The notes beneath the pieces were generated by a model, which made no database searches, had not been told where the DNA came from, and saw nothing but the letters and a program-made list of their open reading frames with translations. Source: Siphonodentalium dalli (Eukaryota; Mollusca; Scaphopoda; Gadilida; Siphonodentaliidae). Taken from it: a stretch of 64,000 nt of DNA. A program made the translations under genes and the position numbers. Every line of letters starts with the position of its first letter. The first letter of the stretch is position 1. Location: the NCBI GenBank assembly GCA_032622095.1, contig CP136064.1, positions 48,054,073-48,118,072 on the forward strand, given 5' to 3'. Positions 1 to 12,562 of this stretch are shown piece after piece.

Positions 1-2099
1 ACGACAACACTCTGGTGAACGCCCGTTCAAGGTAAGATTCGAATTGAGACTGACATCCGCAAACTTCAAAGTAAACTGGTACACATAGGGTTTCACTTGT
101 CCCTTTCTATACTAAACGAATTTTTCCACCTAGTTATAAATGCACCTAATGCGCATAAGTTTGACCAGTAATAAATGGACAATCCGCATTTTAATCCGCT
201 CTTTAAAAACACTTCTTCAAATATTTCCGTTATTTCGTCAAAAACACTTCTTCAAATATCTCCGTTATTTCGTCAAAAACACTTTTTCAAATATCTCCGT
301 TATTTAGTTAATACAAATTAAATTAAATGATTAGCGTTAGGGTGGATACACACATGCATGTAATCTCTGTAAATATCGTGTATTTGGCGTTTTACATGGA
401 TCATACACACCGTGTAATATGTGTCCGCTGACAACCCAATCATTGCGACTGTGTTTGACCACAGTGAGTTAAACTCTGAACCGCCGAAGAGCCGTTGACT
501 GGGACAAAGTCGTCAGGCCGCTTAAAATAATTATTCGCGCGTTCGCGCGATAACTCAAATGGTCGACGTTCTGTTTAAATCATTGTCAGTCTTCTATTGA
601 TGTTAATACCAGTGATGGCCTCTTCCCCAACGCAGGGGGGCTATGACCCCCAACATGCACGGGGAGCTATATTATCCCAGAAGCTACCGAATTCAGCATT
701 GCATATTTCCTCGACGGGGTGTGAGCATCCAGCACCCTGAGTCCTGACACCCTGCTTTATAAATATCGTAGTCATGTCTGTCGTGTCTGTTTTCTACGAG
801 TGATTAATCTAATATGCAGCAATTTATGCTATTCATATACTTATGAACATATTATACAGCTTTAAATTTGAATGCATGGTGTTGCTGTTTGTCTTCATTC
901 GGCGAAAGGGTTGCCTAGCTACGAGTTCCCAACTACGTCAACTTTCCTCTCTTGTGTTATACTGTTATATACATGTATACACAAAATTTACAACTATAGA
1001 ATATTTAAGTAAAACATTACATTGTAATTCTTGCCCAGATAATCCCGACTGATACATTCAATTAACTCCCATAGTTATTGGAAGCTTTCGAGAACCAGCC
1101 CCTCCCCCAATCATGGATTATGGTCGAAAATGTTATAATTAAAGCTTGTGACAGTTAGGAGCTTGTTCAACCTTTGGCTTGAGAAACATATATATAAATG
1201 GGGGGGGGGGTCACTCTTTTTAATTTCAACGCTGTACCTGCATTATATTTTAGCGCTATAATGAATATTTGCAATCGAAATGAATTATAACTCGTGAAAA
1301 ACAGCACATATATCAGACAAGAATTACTCATTTCGGCATCCATGAAAGAAGACATGTTTATGACTGGCCTGAAATTTCTTGATGGCAGTTTGTTTGATAA
1401 TGGCTTATAACTACTCACTGGTGAAATTGACCTCTCGCGCACAGGTGATTAATATTGTCAATTATTGGTGTGGCCATGTAAAATACATGCATTTTACATA
1501 CAGACATTACATGCATGTGTGTATCCACCTTAATGGTTCTTTCTAATCGCAAATACCACGCGTATTTGCGATTGACCATATATTAATGGCCTTTTTGGGT
1601 TCCGATTGTTCATTTATAAATGGCCAATCCTTAAAGAATTGTCTGTATAAATGATACATTGGTATGGTCCATTATTCATCTGGAGGGGTTTTCAGGAAAA
1701 TAAACAGACGACAAATAATACAAGTACAGACGGAGTCATATCCGTATTTATTGGAGGAAAATATTTCCTAAAATACTATATTCAAATTATCATCATTCGA
1801 CGTTCGGTAAAAGACTATAGAATAATATATTCAACATTGTGACAGTATTTTCACGTATTTATACCATATCGCACACCCCACTTATGATTAGCTGGTGTAT
1901 CGAATGTAATACATGTATATCTGGTTTCTTTTAGTGCAAGCATTGTGGGAAGGCGTTTGCGTCACACGCGGCACATGACAGTCACGTTCGGAGGACCCAC
2001 AACAGAGACAACATTGAATGCAAATTATGTAAGGCGGTGTTTACACATCAGATTGAACTGGCAGCTCATATGACGTCACACAAAGGGGAAGAGGAATGA
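1..2099 (+). CDS. C2H2 zinc-finger protein, last two exons (3' partial)
   Basis: Two exons of a gene that enters from the left. Bases 2-31 read RQHSGERPFK, the classic inter-finger linker, and are followed at once by a donor (GTAAGA at 32). The acceptor is a pyrimidine run ending TTTTAG at 1934, and the phase-0 exon 1935-2099 continues with CKHCGKAF. Joined, the linker runs straight into a finger, which strongly supports the splice. The last exon holds two fingers: C-x2-C-x12-H-x4-H and C-x2-C-x12-H-x3-H. It ends HKGEEE before TGA at 2097-2099. Such proteins are nuclear DNA-binding factors; the specific factor and target cannot be told from two fingers. The 1.9-kb intron is filled with repeats. 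The start lies outside the window. Confidence 0.9.
205..309. repeat. 35-base tandem repeat, three copies
   Basis: Three consecutive units begin at 205, 240 and 275, each close to AAAAACACTTCTTCAAATAT followed by (T/C)TCCGTTATTTCGTC. The same unit occurs in reverse orientation at about 43535-43615, so it is part of a dispersed element. It lies in the zinc-finger intron. Confidence 0.85.
341..1529. mobile_element. Intronic element with inverted ends (GGTGGATACACACATGC)
   Basis: The left end, GGTGGATACACACATGCATG at 341, is matched in reverse complement at the right end, finishing at 1529; the similarity extends roughly 70 bases inward with small gaps. It is flanked by TTAG on the left and TTAA on the right, compatible with a decayed TTAA target duplication. 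No transposase is visible inside, so it would be non-autonomous. The motif TTAAGGTGGATAC recurs in the hairpins at 29144 and 55208. Interior 845-1440 holds no convincing gene. Confidence 0.55.
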
Positions 2100-2272
2100 A
2101 CATAATACTACGAACTTTCGCATTCGTGCGCTGGTTGGACGGACACCAGACGATTGGACACATATCTCCCTCTGTCATACGATGTGGACTTTATTTGAAA
2201 CATACTAGTATTTGTTGGTATTGTCTTTAACCGACCCTCGATTGTCAGCTTTTGTGATGATTTGGAAATCTT

Positions 2273-2278
2273 AATAAA
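2273..2278 (+). promoter_or_regulatory. AATAAA poly(A) signal of the zinc-finger gene
   Basis: Canonical AATAAA 174 bases after the zinc-finger stop codon, in an AT-rich 3' UTR. It is the first AATAAA downstream, so it is the likely cleavage signal. Confidence 0.65.
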
Positions 2279-2489
2279 CATTTATTGATGTTTGAAACAT
2301 TATATTCACTTAGAAACACAAGTAGCGTATTACAGACGCAGGGCTTCGCCATCCCAGTAGCGTGTCCAACATTGAGGACCAAAGAAATTATATCGATCTC
2401 ATAATTTGAACCAGAGTTATTGTGTTCGAACAGAAAAAACTAGGAAGCAGACAAGAACCCGAGAAACATTGTCCACAAGAAATATGATT

Positions 2490-2751
2490 TTAACCCTTTC
2501 ATGGCGGGAGCTGTGCTGGTACAGCATTAAAGGTCATGTGCCAGTGTATTCTCTTATATATTCGAGTCTCCCATTGGGAGCCTCGCATATATAAGAGAAT
2601 GCACTGGTTTACAAGGTCAATGTGGATATTGTTAGGCCAATGCATTCTCTGATATATTCGATGCTCCCTGTGGGAGAGTCGCATATATAAGAAATGTATT
2701 GGCTCAGGGTTTTCGCAAAATATCAGGAAGCTCCAGTCATGGAAGAGTTAA
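2490..2751. mobile_element. TTAA-flanked element carrying two long hairpins
   Basis: TTAA at 2490-2493 is followed by CCCTTTCATGGCGGGAGCT, and the right end reads AGCTCCAGTCATGGAAGAG before TTAA at 2748-2751: imperfect inverted ends plus a TTAA duplication, as in piggyBac-type insertions. Inside are two hairpins of the CCAATGCATTCTCTTATATA type (about 2541-2610 and 2636-2705), the same hairpin found in the TGTGACCC element family. Right-end fragments occur at 37406-37478 and 63554-63625. There is no coding capacity. Confidence 0.65.
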
Positions 2752-4940
2752 CATTTGATTACCGGGTTCTTGTGTTCTTCTGGGCTTGATATAAGCCATC
2801 CGATTTCATGTAGACACGCTCGACATTCCTATAATTGCCGCCCAATGTGTTGTAGACAAGGGTCACATTTCTTATAATGAACTACTACTGATAACAATTA
2901 CGATTAGGGGTCTACGTCACTGGAAATTGTGTTATTATTGTGTCGTGTCGTTTATTCATATCCGTAGGTTTCGATAAACCAAGCATGTGTACGCGAGATT
3001 TGCATACGATCATTGAGCCAACCACTCACTATGACCTGATATGAACATAATGAAGTACAAAATGGTTACGAGAAACAGATTCGTATAACCTTACTGTGAA
3101 TGGCAAGAATTATGAACGTCACTATTTTCTCACAAACAGACTCGTAGTCGTTAATTCTGCGAAAAGGTTTCTGGAGCGTCCGAAAACTTTACGACTTCTA
3201 TTGAATATTCGCAATTCTTAACAATAATAGTTCATTGTATGAGACTGCTATAAGCTATTCGAAATTCTTATCAGTACTTGTTCATTATACGAAATGTGTC
3301 AATTATTCATTGTATTTCGAATTTTGTGGCTCACGGCGGAAAGCTACTGTTAACGTAATTTGTCAGAACTCGACAGTCACGTGTAGTTTTATTTGTTGAC
3401 ACGTGTCGTCGTAAATGTCCTTTTATGGTTGCTTTAAAGGACACGCATATATCAGACAGTTTTAAGGCACATCGGAGAGCTCTAAAACCGGTTAATCACA
3501 GTAACAATGCATAATTTATTTTGTCCTCTGTATACAGAGACGTGGTGACAGGGAGTGGATGGGGACTGACCTCCCAACCAACCTCTTTGGTGAACATTTT
3601 CAACTTTTCAACAGTTATGACTGGTAAAACATAAGTCAAATACTTTCATACACTCGGTCTCAGTGTTGTACTGGAATGATCTTCCAAACATTAAAAGGTC
3701 TATTCAAACAGTTGAAAAGTTCGAGGCAGCAGTTAGAAAGTTTCAACTCAAGGTGGAGGTGAAAATGTATTTACGCGAACTTGGAATGTGTTAATTGGCC
3801 TTATTTAAGTGAGATATGTGCAGTTGGAAAGTTGATTCCCCAACCGAGACCCTCTAGCCCATCTCTAGAGCCTACAAGCTATATTAATCTGTATGGCACA
3901 TTATCAACACTGTCGGCAAACAGATGGATTTGGAGTTATGTTTAATTTCTATTTCCTATTCTGGTTAAAGATGCCCTGTCTATTTCAGGCCAACACTTTC
4001 AAGAACAATTTAAATGAAACTGTTCTTGAAAACTCAGTTACAAAACTGTTGTTCCACAAAAACACTTTCACTTAATTTCACTTAAAAGTGTTTCAATCAA
4101 AAATGTTGTAATTCTTAAAAAAAAGTCCAAGTTTGTGAAAAGTACGGGGAAATCATATCAGACAATGAATCACAATCTGATGACTGGTTTCTCTGGGTTA
4201 ATATTATTTGTGTTTATTCCACTCCCATTGACTTGAGGCACATGTATTCAACGGAATACCAGTCATTGAATACATATTATTGTATACCTCTAGTAGAGTA
4301 CAAGCTGGAACTATTCTAGTTGACGTCGCCAAGGAAGATGACATACATTACGTCAACAATCCGCTTCGGGTGATTCCCGATCATTACTGGTTATTCGTCA
4401 GACTTAAATCACAATAAAGGTAGCTTTTGTATCAATGAAAGTGATAGTCATGGATTCAACTTATCTGCCACAACGGTGTATAATAAACACAGAACACATG
4501 TTGCATAATCTCTAATCTTTTGTCGAACTCGTTGGGGACGGCGCATAGTTACATTTCGATCGAACTACGTTCTCGCGAAATATATCCAAGGTTGCACCGC
4601 CATCCGCAACTCATTCGATAAAAGATTCTCGATTAAGATGCACGATGTGTTCTGTCTATATACCCTGAATCGGTACATAAACTTCAGGGAATATATGCAA
4701 CCAGCTTTAATTGTAATCGTTGCGACTATGGACCATACGTCATCTGCTTGGTAACTATTGGAAAATGTTACACAGTCATATACCGACACGCACGAACGCT
4801 GCTAGCCTTGAGTATGTTTGAAATCGGTTATCAGGGATCACAACTCAAAAATAAAATGATTACATTTATTCAGTAAAGAAAACTGAAATGCTTCATCCAA
4901 AATATACTTTTTGTAACAAGTCCATCGTAAAAAACTGTCG
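2752..4940. other. Intergenic, no gene recognised
   Basis: AT-rich sequence with stop codons in all frames and no open stretch resembling a protein. The part near 4300-4850 is distantly similar to 40500-40900, suggesting an old dispersed repeat. Nothing else could be supported. Confidence 0.5.
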
Positions 4941-5183
4941 TCATGTTTAGCCACACGTACGTGTCCGTTGTGACGTGTGTTACTGTGACACTGCTGTGGT
5001 GGTAACCTTGGCGGTAACTGTCATGTTTAGCCACATGTACGTGTCCGTTGTGACGTATGTTACCGTGACACTGCTGTGGTGGTAACCTTGGAGGTAACTG
5101 TCATGTTTAGCCACATGTACGTGTCCGTTGTGACGTATGTTACCGTGACACTGCTGTGGTGGTAACCTTGGCGGTAACTGTCA
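4941..5183. repeat. 80-base tandem repeat, three copies
   Basis: Units start with TCATGTTTAGCCACA at 4941, 5021 and 5101, giving an exact period of 80 bases; the third ends at about 5183. The copies differ at only a few positions, so the array is young. Each unit contains GTACGTGTCCGTTGTGACGT, which includes a half CRE (TGACG). Confidence 0.9.
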
Positions 5184-6499
5184 AGTGATTTTACGGCGCC
5201 AGACAACCACGATAGTTTAATTTAAACATATTTATTTGTCTAAATTCAATAATACATGGGAAATGACACATAGACTTTTATAAAGACAATTGGTTTGGGG
5301 GACAAGTGCTGACTCACTTATGACTACCTCCTCTCCCGTTTGTTATTACACTGAAAAATAAATCAAGAATAATGGCATTGCAACATTACTACCAAAAGCA
5401 AGTTTAACATATATACATGTACGTGTCACCGGTCGTCCCCTCCCCAGTCAGTCTTGAGTTTATATATATATTGGTTGAAAGTCGTGTTTGTTTGAGTCAT
5501 TTGCTGGCTTGTACAATGTAAGTATGTTTGCAAGAGTTAGTCAATAGAATCTTGTTTTGTCTAACGGATGAATGATTGTATACAGCTTAGAAAAAATGTT
5601 CATTATCGCAATCACGTAGAGCAGCAAACCTTATTCCGATTAATTGTTGTTTAACAATTAAAAAGTTGTTGTAATTAAACATCGATTTTATTAATAGAAG
5701 TCACACATTATTCGAGTATCGCTCGGATCGCTCGGTAGTAGTCGTACGTTCAATGATTTTCAACGCGTGAGATTATCTCGCCAGAAAAAAATATTAGTCA
5801 AATAGACTTACTTGGCGAATACCGTATACCCAACCAATCGAATACTACTATGTAGTGGCAGCACATCACCAATGCTGGCTAAAACTGTTAAAAGTTGTTT
5901 TGTATTTACAAAGAGGGTTTATTATGATTGTGACTGGTGTTATTCGGCGTCAATACAATTCAAGTATTTGTAATTTCAATTCGGCCATTGACCGTATTAG
6001 CACTTGGTTTTAGAGTTATCCATCTTTATCCGCAATTTTGTCCGACACTCTCCGTTTGATAACGTGTTTCTGGGCCACATATTATTACACATCTCGAGAA
6101 ATAAAAACTTCAAAAATCGATATCTGATCACTCTGAGCATTGATGGGTGGGTTCCTTGACTCGAATCAAATATTGTTTCCCCAGCGAAGCCAAGAAATAA
6201 TAATTTAGGAGCGTCTGCTCGGATATAGTACCTTTAAGAGTATTTGAATCAGTTAATAGGGACTATTGAACTATTTATGACCAAACTTGAGATTTTCCCA
6301 CTTAATATTTGACCTAAAATTGCAACCATTAACTGCCCGTAAATTAATTGGTCAAAATTATATATAACGTAAATCGTATTGGCTTATAATACATGTAAGT
6401 AGTTTTCAATAGGCTGTGGTTGCTTTGGATTTTGCGCATAACAAACAAAGTCGCCGAAATTATTTTAGTGAGATAACCTTTGCCCATATCTGTACTAAG
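5184..6499. other. Intergenic, no gene recognised
   Basis: Low-complexity AT-rich DNA with short ATATAT runs near 5463. No open frame, splice-flanked exon or RNA gene could be supported. Confidence 0.5.
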
Positions 6500-6509
6500 G
6501 AGGAGTATC

Positions 6510-6766
6510 GCGAAGTGAGGCCGTGACGTCGTGATCTTATAAATATTGACGCACCGTAATTACGTGCGCTCGCGCAACAGTATGGCGATCAGTCAGATTC
6601 GTAGGTACGTACGTTGGTGTCACCCTACCGATTTCACTCCATGACGTCACCCTTACGCAGTACATGCCGGCGACGTTACGGAGTAGATTATATAGTTGAC
6701 GCCCTTGGCACTGACTTCCGTTACTAGCTCGTTGCTATATAAACAAACGAGCGATGTGGCTTTTGT
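6510..6766 (+). promoter_or_regulatory. Promoter-like region with CRE motifs and TATA box
   Basis: More GC-rich than its surroundings. It contains TGACGTCG near 6524, a full CRE (TGACGTCA) near 6643, further ACGT-containing motifs, and TATATAAA at 6736-6743. That arrangement predicts plus-strand initiation around 6766. No gene is recognised downstream: the only short ATG frame (6754-6936, 60 codons) begins before the expected start site and matches no family I know. It could be the promoter of a gene whose exons are short and widely spaced, of a non-coding RNA, or chance. Confidence 0.3.
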
Positions 6767-7269
6767 CGAAAATTGACAGTCAGTACATTCGCCCTGTATA
6801 CATGATCTGTACTTTCAGAAAATACAAAACACCACAACGTGATACCCCACCAATGTCAATGTCTCGATATCATTTGACCAAATTTCTTGACATGAAACCG
6901 CGACAGACACGGCATGAAATACATCGCATTGAGTAAACAATTTCCAATTGTTTCAATTCAACTTCAAGATCGCGGTAAAATCAAAAGCGCAATTTGTAAG
7001 TGGTAAACATCTGAAAAAGACATCAGGTACATGCATAAACTAATTGTTGTGCATATTTATTTCTATTTGAGGTGGCAATTTTCATGTTTATCAGTATTTT
7101 TAACGATAAGAGCGATTGTAATTGGGGGACTATATTTTATCTAGCGCATTAAATTTAAAATAAAAAACCGTGAATTGGCTGAGTGTTTTCTATGGCCGCA
7201 CATTTCGTTGATAATTATGAGCCATTTGTTTGTCTAAATAACATTTTTAAGTTCGAAGAGCATTAGAAT

Positions 7270-7438
7270 GGGGATAACAGTGTGGTGTTTTGTGATTTCG
7301 GAAAGGTACATGGCGAATATACTGTGGCAAATACCCGTTAATGGGCTCCGGCTCCGCTGTCGCCCATTAACTAAATTTGCCACAGTATATTCGTCATGTA
7401 CCTTTCCGAAATCACAAAACACCACACTGTTATCCCCT
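7270..7438. repeat. Long hairpin (near-perfect palindrome, about 169 bases)
   Basis: The left arm begins GGGGATAACAGTGTGGTG at 7270 and the right arm ends with its reverse complement at 7438; pairing continues to GTTAATGGGC / GCCCATTAAC, leaving a loop of about 15 bases (TCCGGCTCCGCTGTC). A few mismatches are present. It is typical of a fold-back MITE. Open frames across it are products of the palindrome. Confidence 0.85.
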
Positions 7439-8681
7439 AAATAAAATTATTGAAGATTGTAATTGTCTTTTTTTGCTAACATTAAATTAAATTAAATTAA
7501 ATAAATTAAGTAAAATACAGTGAAATTATTTTTTTAATTCTTTTTTATTACTTTTTTGCGCACGTTGGCATCTCTCTGAGTGCATTCTAGTTAGCGGGAG
7601 TTTTGTGTTACGCTGTGTGATATCGCTTGTTTGAGTATAAATGAGAGGTGTTTTATCGCACCATGGCCCGGTTGATATACTAAATATATTAACGGCCTCA
7701 CTTGTTGATGGTTTCCCTCCCATATAATTTCCTCAACGATTAAGATGTTAACACGATATGTGCTAATGTCCTCAATTTGACGATTTATTTAGGAAACTAA
7801 TACATTTGGACCGTTTTGGTGATGTAACTGGAAGATGAATCAGGAAACGGGCCAAACGGGATACTCGTTCAATTCGCCATACAAGAGGAGTAACCTATCT
7901 GTTAATGTTGGACCGGACTTCTCCTCTGTCTATGTTAAAATGGAACACTCACAATATTTGATCAAGTGGAGATTCGTTTTGTGCCGAATCGGCCGACTGA
8001 TATCGAATCGAATCATCGGGAGTATGTCGAATCGAATCGAATCTCGAAGCTTCGCCAGGCTCCAACTGTGACCTTGAATTAAATGTGCATGGTGACACCT
8101 TTTGAACCTCGTTTAGTCGTACTTAGCCTGTTTCAGTCGCATTCATCACGGCAGATCAAAATAGAATATACCCCACATGATGTAATATATTAATCTGGAT
8201 TTCATAAGACGGTAGAATCCCGTATCCAGATTAAAGTGATATATTCTGGATACCAGGTTCTGAAATCTGGACGATGGTATTCAACAAAGTACTCCAACCA
8301 CTTCCATAACATGTGTGGAGTCTTTTTTATAAGTTAGTATAAGTTATTGACCTCTCAGACTACGTTTGTTCAGTTGAAATGACCATTATCATACATCATG
8401 TTAGATTCCTAATAACACGATGTGGTGTGATTGGTTGTTGGCTTTCCATGCTTTCAGATAATTGGATATAGCTCCACAAAGTGTTTCGCCCCATGTACGA
8501 AATGTGACCTGACATGAACACAGTAAGCTGGTATGGTCCATCGATGGCATGTATAGGAATCAGGGAGCTAAATGTGTTCTAGAGTCGGGGAGCGAGTACA
8601 TCGTGGAATGCTAAAGGTGAAGGTAACTGAAGAATGACCTTCACTTGATGCATGCGACACGTTATTAAAAGATGTCATCGC
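7439..8681. other. Intergenic, no gene recognised
   Basis: Includes a short ATTAAATTAAATTAA run near 7483 and GAATCGAATC-type repeats near 8010-8045, similar to those inside the 44.5-51.1 kb duplication. No coding sequence is supported. Confidence 0.45.
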
Positions 8682-8945
8682 GTTTATTTGATTTGTACAT
8701 CATATCTAAATAATTTTAACTGGTGAATGAATGGGGGAATGGATTTTTGTGAGCGGGAAATTTATTTAACTAGCTGCAGTAGTTCTGGGGTTTTCCAGAT
8801 CAAATTTGGCTGTGGTATAGCCCTGTCGTACACTTGGTGATTTATTTTAAAAAGTAAACACATGACCTATGATTTGTTTTGCATTTTCGTGATCAACTGG
8901 TGTCAATCTAGCTGGGTAAACATCACTGGTATGGCCTGCAGGCTT
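8682..8945 (+). repeat. Isolated copy of the receptor 3'-flank sequence
   Basis: Closely resembles the 3' flanks of receptors 2 and 4 (27831-28030 and 54160-54360) and of receptor 1 (14500-14690), including AAATTTATTTAACTAG, a shared stretch around TAGCCCTGTCGTACACTTGG, and TTTATTTTAAAAAGTAAAC. No receptor coding sequence was found upstream. It is either a relic of a lost array member or a dispersed repeat that also lies in the receptor flanks. Confidence 0.55.
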
Positions 8946-10580
8946 CAATTCAGTGAATTTGGCCGAAACGTTAACACTGTCGCCTATGGGAAACCATTTA
9001 GTTCAGTGATTCCTATAGCAAAATGTTGTCCGAGTTTGATTTCTATGATTTAGGAATGTGAAGGTTTTGGAGGGACAATGCATTGCGTGTGTACATGTAC
9101 ATCACGTCAACGGGAAAGCGGTCCTTGCCAATGGCTATGATATTGCTGCCAGTAGCAGTTGATGAATGATTATATTGAAGTGTTCGAAATCAACATGAAA
9201 TGACGATCCTAAGTGACCAGCACTTGTGTCCCCATCTGGCTGTGCTCAATCACACACATTGTACATACCATGCATCATGATAATCTACCCCAACCAAGTA
9301 TACACAATGTAGATTAACTTCAGGTACAATTTAAACGGACGTGGGAGGCCATTGTACGAAGAGTTTCATACATGTACATGTACACTTGATTGGCAATCCA
9401 GTATTATCAGAGAGCTTACAGTATTTATTCAATGATTAAAGTGACGTGAAACACTCCGGTAGGGTGATCACATAGCATGGAGAATAATCTCCCATAAAGT
9501 AATATTTTTTTACAAATATTATATCCAACTTGACAAAAAACACCGTCATTCTTATATATTAATTAAATACAGTGACTCTCAATGGCGAACTTTTCGTTAG
9601 CTTATCGCAGATAGTAGCGTCCCGAATCGAGAAGTAAATATTTACAATTGCGCATAGTTCAGACGATGTTTTCTGTGGAATGGTATGGTCGATTTGTTTG
9701 AAATTTTCGGAAATATTACTAGAATGCTATATTCCACCAATTCGCATAGAGCCTGAATACTAACTTATTAGTTTCACGCTCGCGAACAAGTAAATAATAT
9801 GTCTTTAATACAACAATAATAAGTACATCAATAAATATACGTTTCATCGTGGACCGGAGTCGACATCAAGCGTGTAGGCTCGTGTGAGTCATTTCCATGA
9901 TTCATTTTATATCCGTTCGCTTGGCGAGAGCGTAATGGTACATATATTCATTAAATGCTACTTGTATAAGAGACACACTAATTCGATGCAGATGTGTAGT
10001 AATATTAAATATGCTAATATCGCTGTTATACAAATAAATTTATTGTTTGAATTCTAGTTCAATTTTGTCACGATCTCATCTTGGTCGTCACATTAATGCA
10101 CATCTGGAAATGTGTCGGTAGTTAGTATGTACAGGCGGCAAGAAGAAGTTTGAGCATGAGGCAATCATCAACCAAATTTCCCTACATACATGTTGCCAGA
10201 ATGGTAGACGTGGGTGTCTGTTCATTCTTTGTAGATTTTCCATTCCAATCACCATTACTATACCATACCAGGATTAATGTTACGAAGACTTTAATGGATA
10301 TTACGTCAGAAAAGTTATAACTTCGACAGACAATCCAGGCTTGTTCATCAACCACGCCTATCCCGGGGTATATCGTTATGAAATGGACAAGATTAGATCA
10401 TACCTGAACAAGGTCCCGGGCGATCTCATCAAGTGGGATAACATTTCCAGGGGTGATATTCGTTAGACAGGCTTATAATGATCTGACTGCAAACGCCAGT
10501 CACTGTTAGCTATATACAGTAATCTGACTAAGTCCGTCGTCAGACCTTTAAGTGTACGGGCAGATATATAAACTCAATCG
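8946..10580. other. Intergenic, no gene recognised
   Basis: AT-rich with no supportable open frame. A stretch near 9570-9770 is distantly related to 40190-40340, indicating an old dispersed repeat. Confidence 0.45.
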
Positions 10581-10977
10581 TTAGAGACCTTTCGCAAAAA
10601 TCACGAATACGATTACGGATATGGAAATATCCTGCTAGCATATGGTCAAAATTCGATCTTGTGTACGGGGGGTTCTTATGTGAGACGGAATATACCCCAC
10701 GCAGTTTAATTATGTGCAGATGTGTCAAGAATATGCCACCGGTCCTGCTTGGGAATGCTCTACCAATATCCGTGTAGTGTATTACACACGGATAAGAACA
10801 TGGGATCTGAAAGAGACACATATTACTTTTTCCATCAAATAGATGTGTAACTGAATATAGTGGAGCATATGCCGTCTCACCAATTAGCATCGTGGGTAAA
10901 TTGTGATGGCGTCAATTTTGCTAGGACAATATATCCTACCAGTAATCGTATTAGTGATTTTTGCGAAAGGGCTCTAA
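10581..10977. mobile_element. Short TIR element (about 400 bases)
   Basis: The left end TTAGAGACCTTTCGCAAAAA at 10581 is mirrored by the right end, which in reverse complement reads TTAGAGCCCTTTCGCAAAAA, finishing at 10977. Similarity extends about 50 bases inward. A 116-codon minus-strand frame (10540-10890) overlaps the element and resembles no known protein. No clear target duplication is visible. Confidence 0.65.
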
Positions 10978-11859
10978 CATCGATATGCAAGAATGTCTAC
11001 GATCACTTGCATCATTTGCCCGTTGGTAGTTAATAACTATCGGCCAATCATAATGCCAGTTTTACAGAAACTTGAATTACAATATATCCTGATATAAACT
11101 TCCGACATCCACATTGGCGGCCATCTAGATTACATTGAGATATCAATCACTCCAATTCGGATTATCTACATCAGAGTACCTTCATTCATATATCTAACAC
11201 GGATATATCGTTCTATTGTGGACATGTTATTTGACGTCTAAAAGAATTTTGGCTAATTTTCTCAACGCCTATTTAGAAAATCACTGTGCTTTGACTCGCA
11301 TTTTGAGTCATTGCGGTAAAACAATAATTAGGATTGTATCACAACATGATGATCGTATATTGGAAGAAGCAAATTAGTCTACCACACTCACCTTCTGCCC
11401 GACAGAAACGTGATTGGGCGAAAAAAAAAGGATAAAATTTGCGTAGTATCGTATTTTGGCCGCCATCTTGACAGCTATCTTGGATGTAGTTGACATTATC
11501 GGGATCCGTTTTGATGTAAATGCCATATGCAGTGATCTTGCTCACTCCCATCGCCGATTAATTATAATTGTCTTAATGGAATAGTTAGAAAAGAAACAAA
11601 GTATATTTTGGCGAAAAGTCATACCGCTTTATTTGAATAATCTCATTTGGAAAATATAATCAAGGTTAGGATCAAAGAAATCAACGAATGTGATGCCAAA
11701 GTGATTTGTTATCATGAGTGAAGAGAAATATATGCGTAATCGTCACCCGTTCGATACAATCGGAAATGATGTAGACGACATATATGGGAAATCATCAACT
11801 TTCGCACATCCGGTTGACATTTTGGCGGCCATCTTTAACGTCAGGACAAATTGTTATAA
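10978..11859. other. Intergenic, no gene recognised
   Basis: No supportable gene. Short GGCGGCCAT motifs occur near 11114 and 11824, of the same kind that is abundant in the 17-22 kb palindrome. Confidence 0.45.
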
Positions 11860-12562
11860 AAAATATAGCATGGTGCCACATCATACACAGTACAAAAGGA
11901 TTTTCATATATTTGATGTCTAACTTATATTTGTATCATGAAATCCAGCAATAGCGAACTAAATATAATTAGCATGGCGGCCATCTTTGTGATGCCATCAG
12001 ACCACCCAGTCGCGACCGCAGTGGGGTCTAACAAATTTTGTTCTGAAATAAAGACCATATACTGGCTCATGAGAATGGTCGATAAATATATTTGTTCATC
12101 AATTTCCCACGGTAGCCAAAAATCGGACATAAGCGACTCTACCTTGGGTTAATGTATTCACTTCCGCTACAGCTAGCGACTTCCATGAATTCAGACGGTA
12201 TTTGCTGCATGCTACGATGTCCATTTCCGTACTTGAATATAATTCGAGATGATTGCTCATTTCACTGCACATACATGAGTTCTGTCTGAGTGGCATACTT
12301 ACATCAATTCTTACTTAGTTTCCAATATAACGTGTTTGCGGACAGACTGTGTGATGTGTTGATTACAAATAAGTCTACTCAAACGTTTTTCTAGGCGAAC
12401 AATTGGTGGAACTGTAACATTTGGAATAAGGGCATCTCTTGTGAGTAATCTGTTGTACGATTATTTGGAATAAACATCAGGAGCGCCACGTGACAGAAAA
12501 CATTGTGATATTTCGGCACAAACTTGATGAATATATAGAGGGGCCTATACAGTACTGAGACG
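11860..12562 (+). promoter_or_regulatory. 5' flank and putative promoter of receptor 1
   Basis: Homologous over its length to the 5' flank of receptor 2 (25330-26030). The proximal 290 bases share blocks with all five copies: GAGTGGCATACTTACATCAA near 12286, AACTGTAACATTTGGAATAA near 12411, and GAGCGCCACGTGA with an E-box (CACGTG) at about 12487. A TATA-like ATATATAG lies at 12531-12538, only 25 bases before the ATG, so the real start site may be elsewhere. TTTTTCTAG at about 12385-12393 followed by TTGTGAGT near 12440 would suit a small 5'-UTR exon, but this is speculative. Confidence 0.5.

Noticed and set aside
10540-10890. 116-codon minus-strand ATG frame
   Set aside because: It overlaps and depends on the short TIR element, with no similarity to a transposase.
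12393-12445. Possible 5'-UTR or coding mini-exon (acceptor TTTTTCTAG, donor TTGTGAGT) shared upstream of the receptors
   Set aside because: The splice signals are not kept in receptors 3-5 (TTTCTAAG, and GTGGGT in receptor 3), and no reading frame joins the receptor start; kept only as a promoter block.
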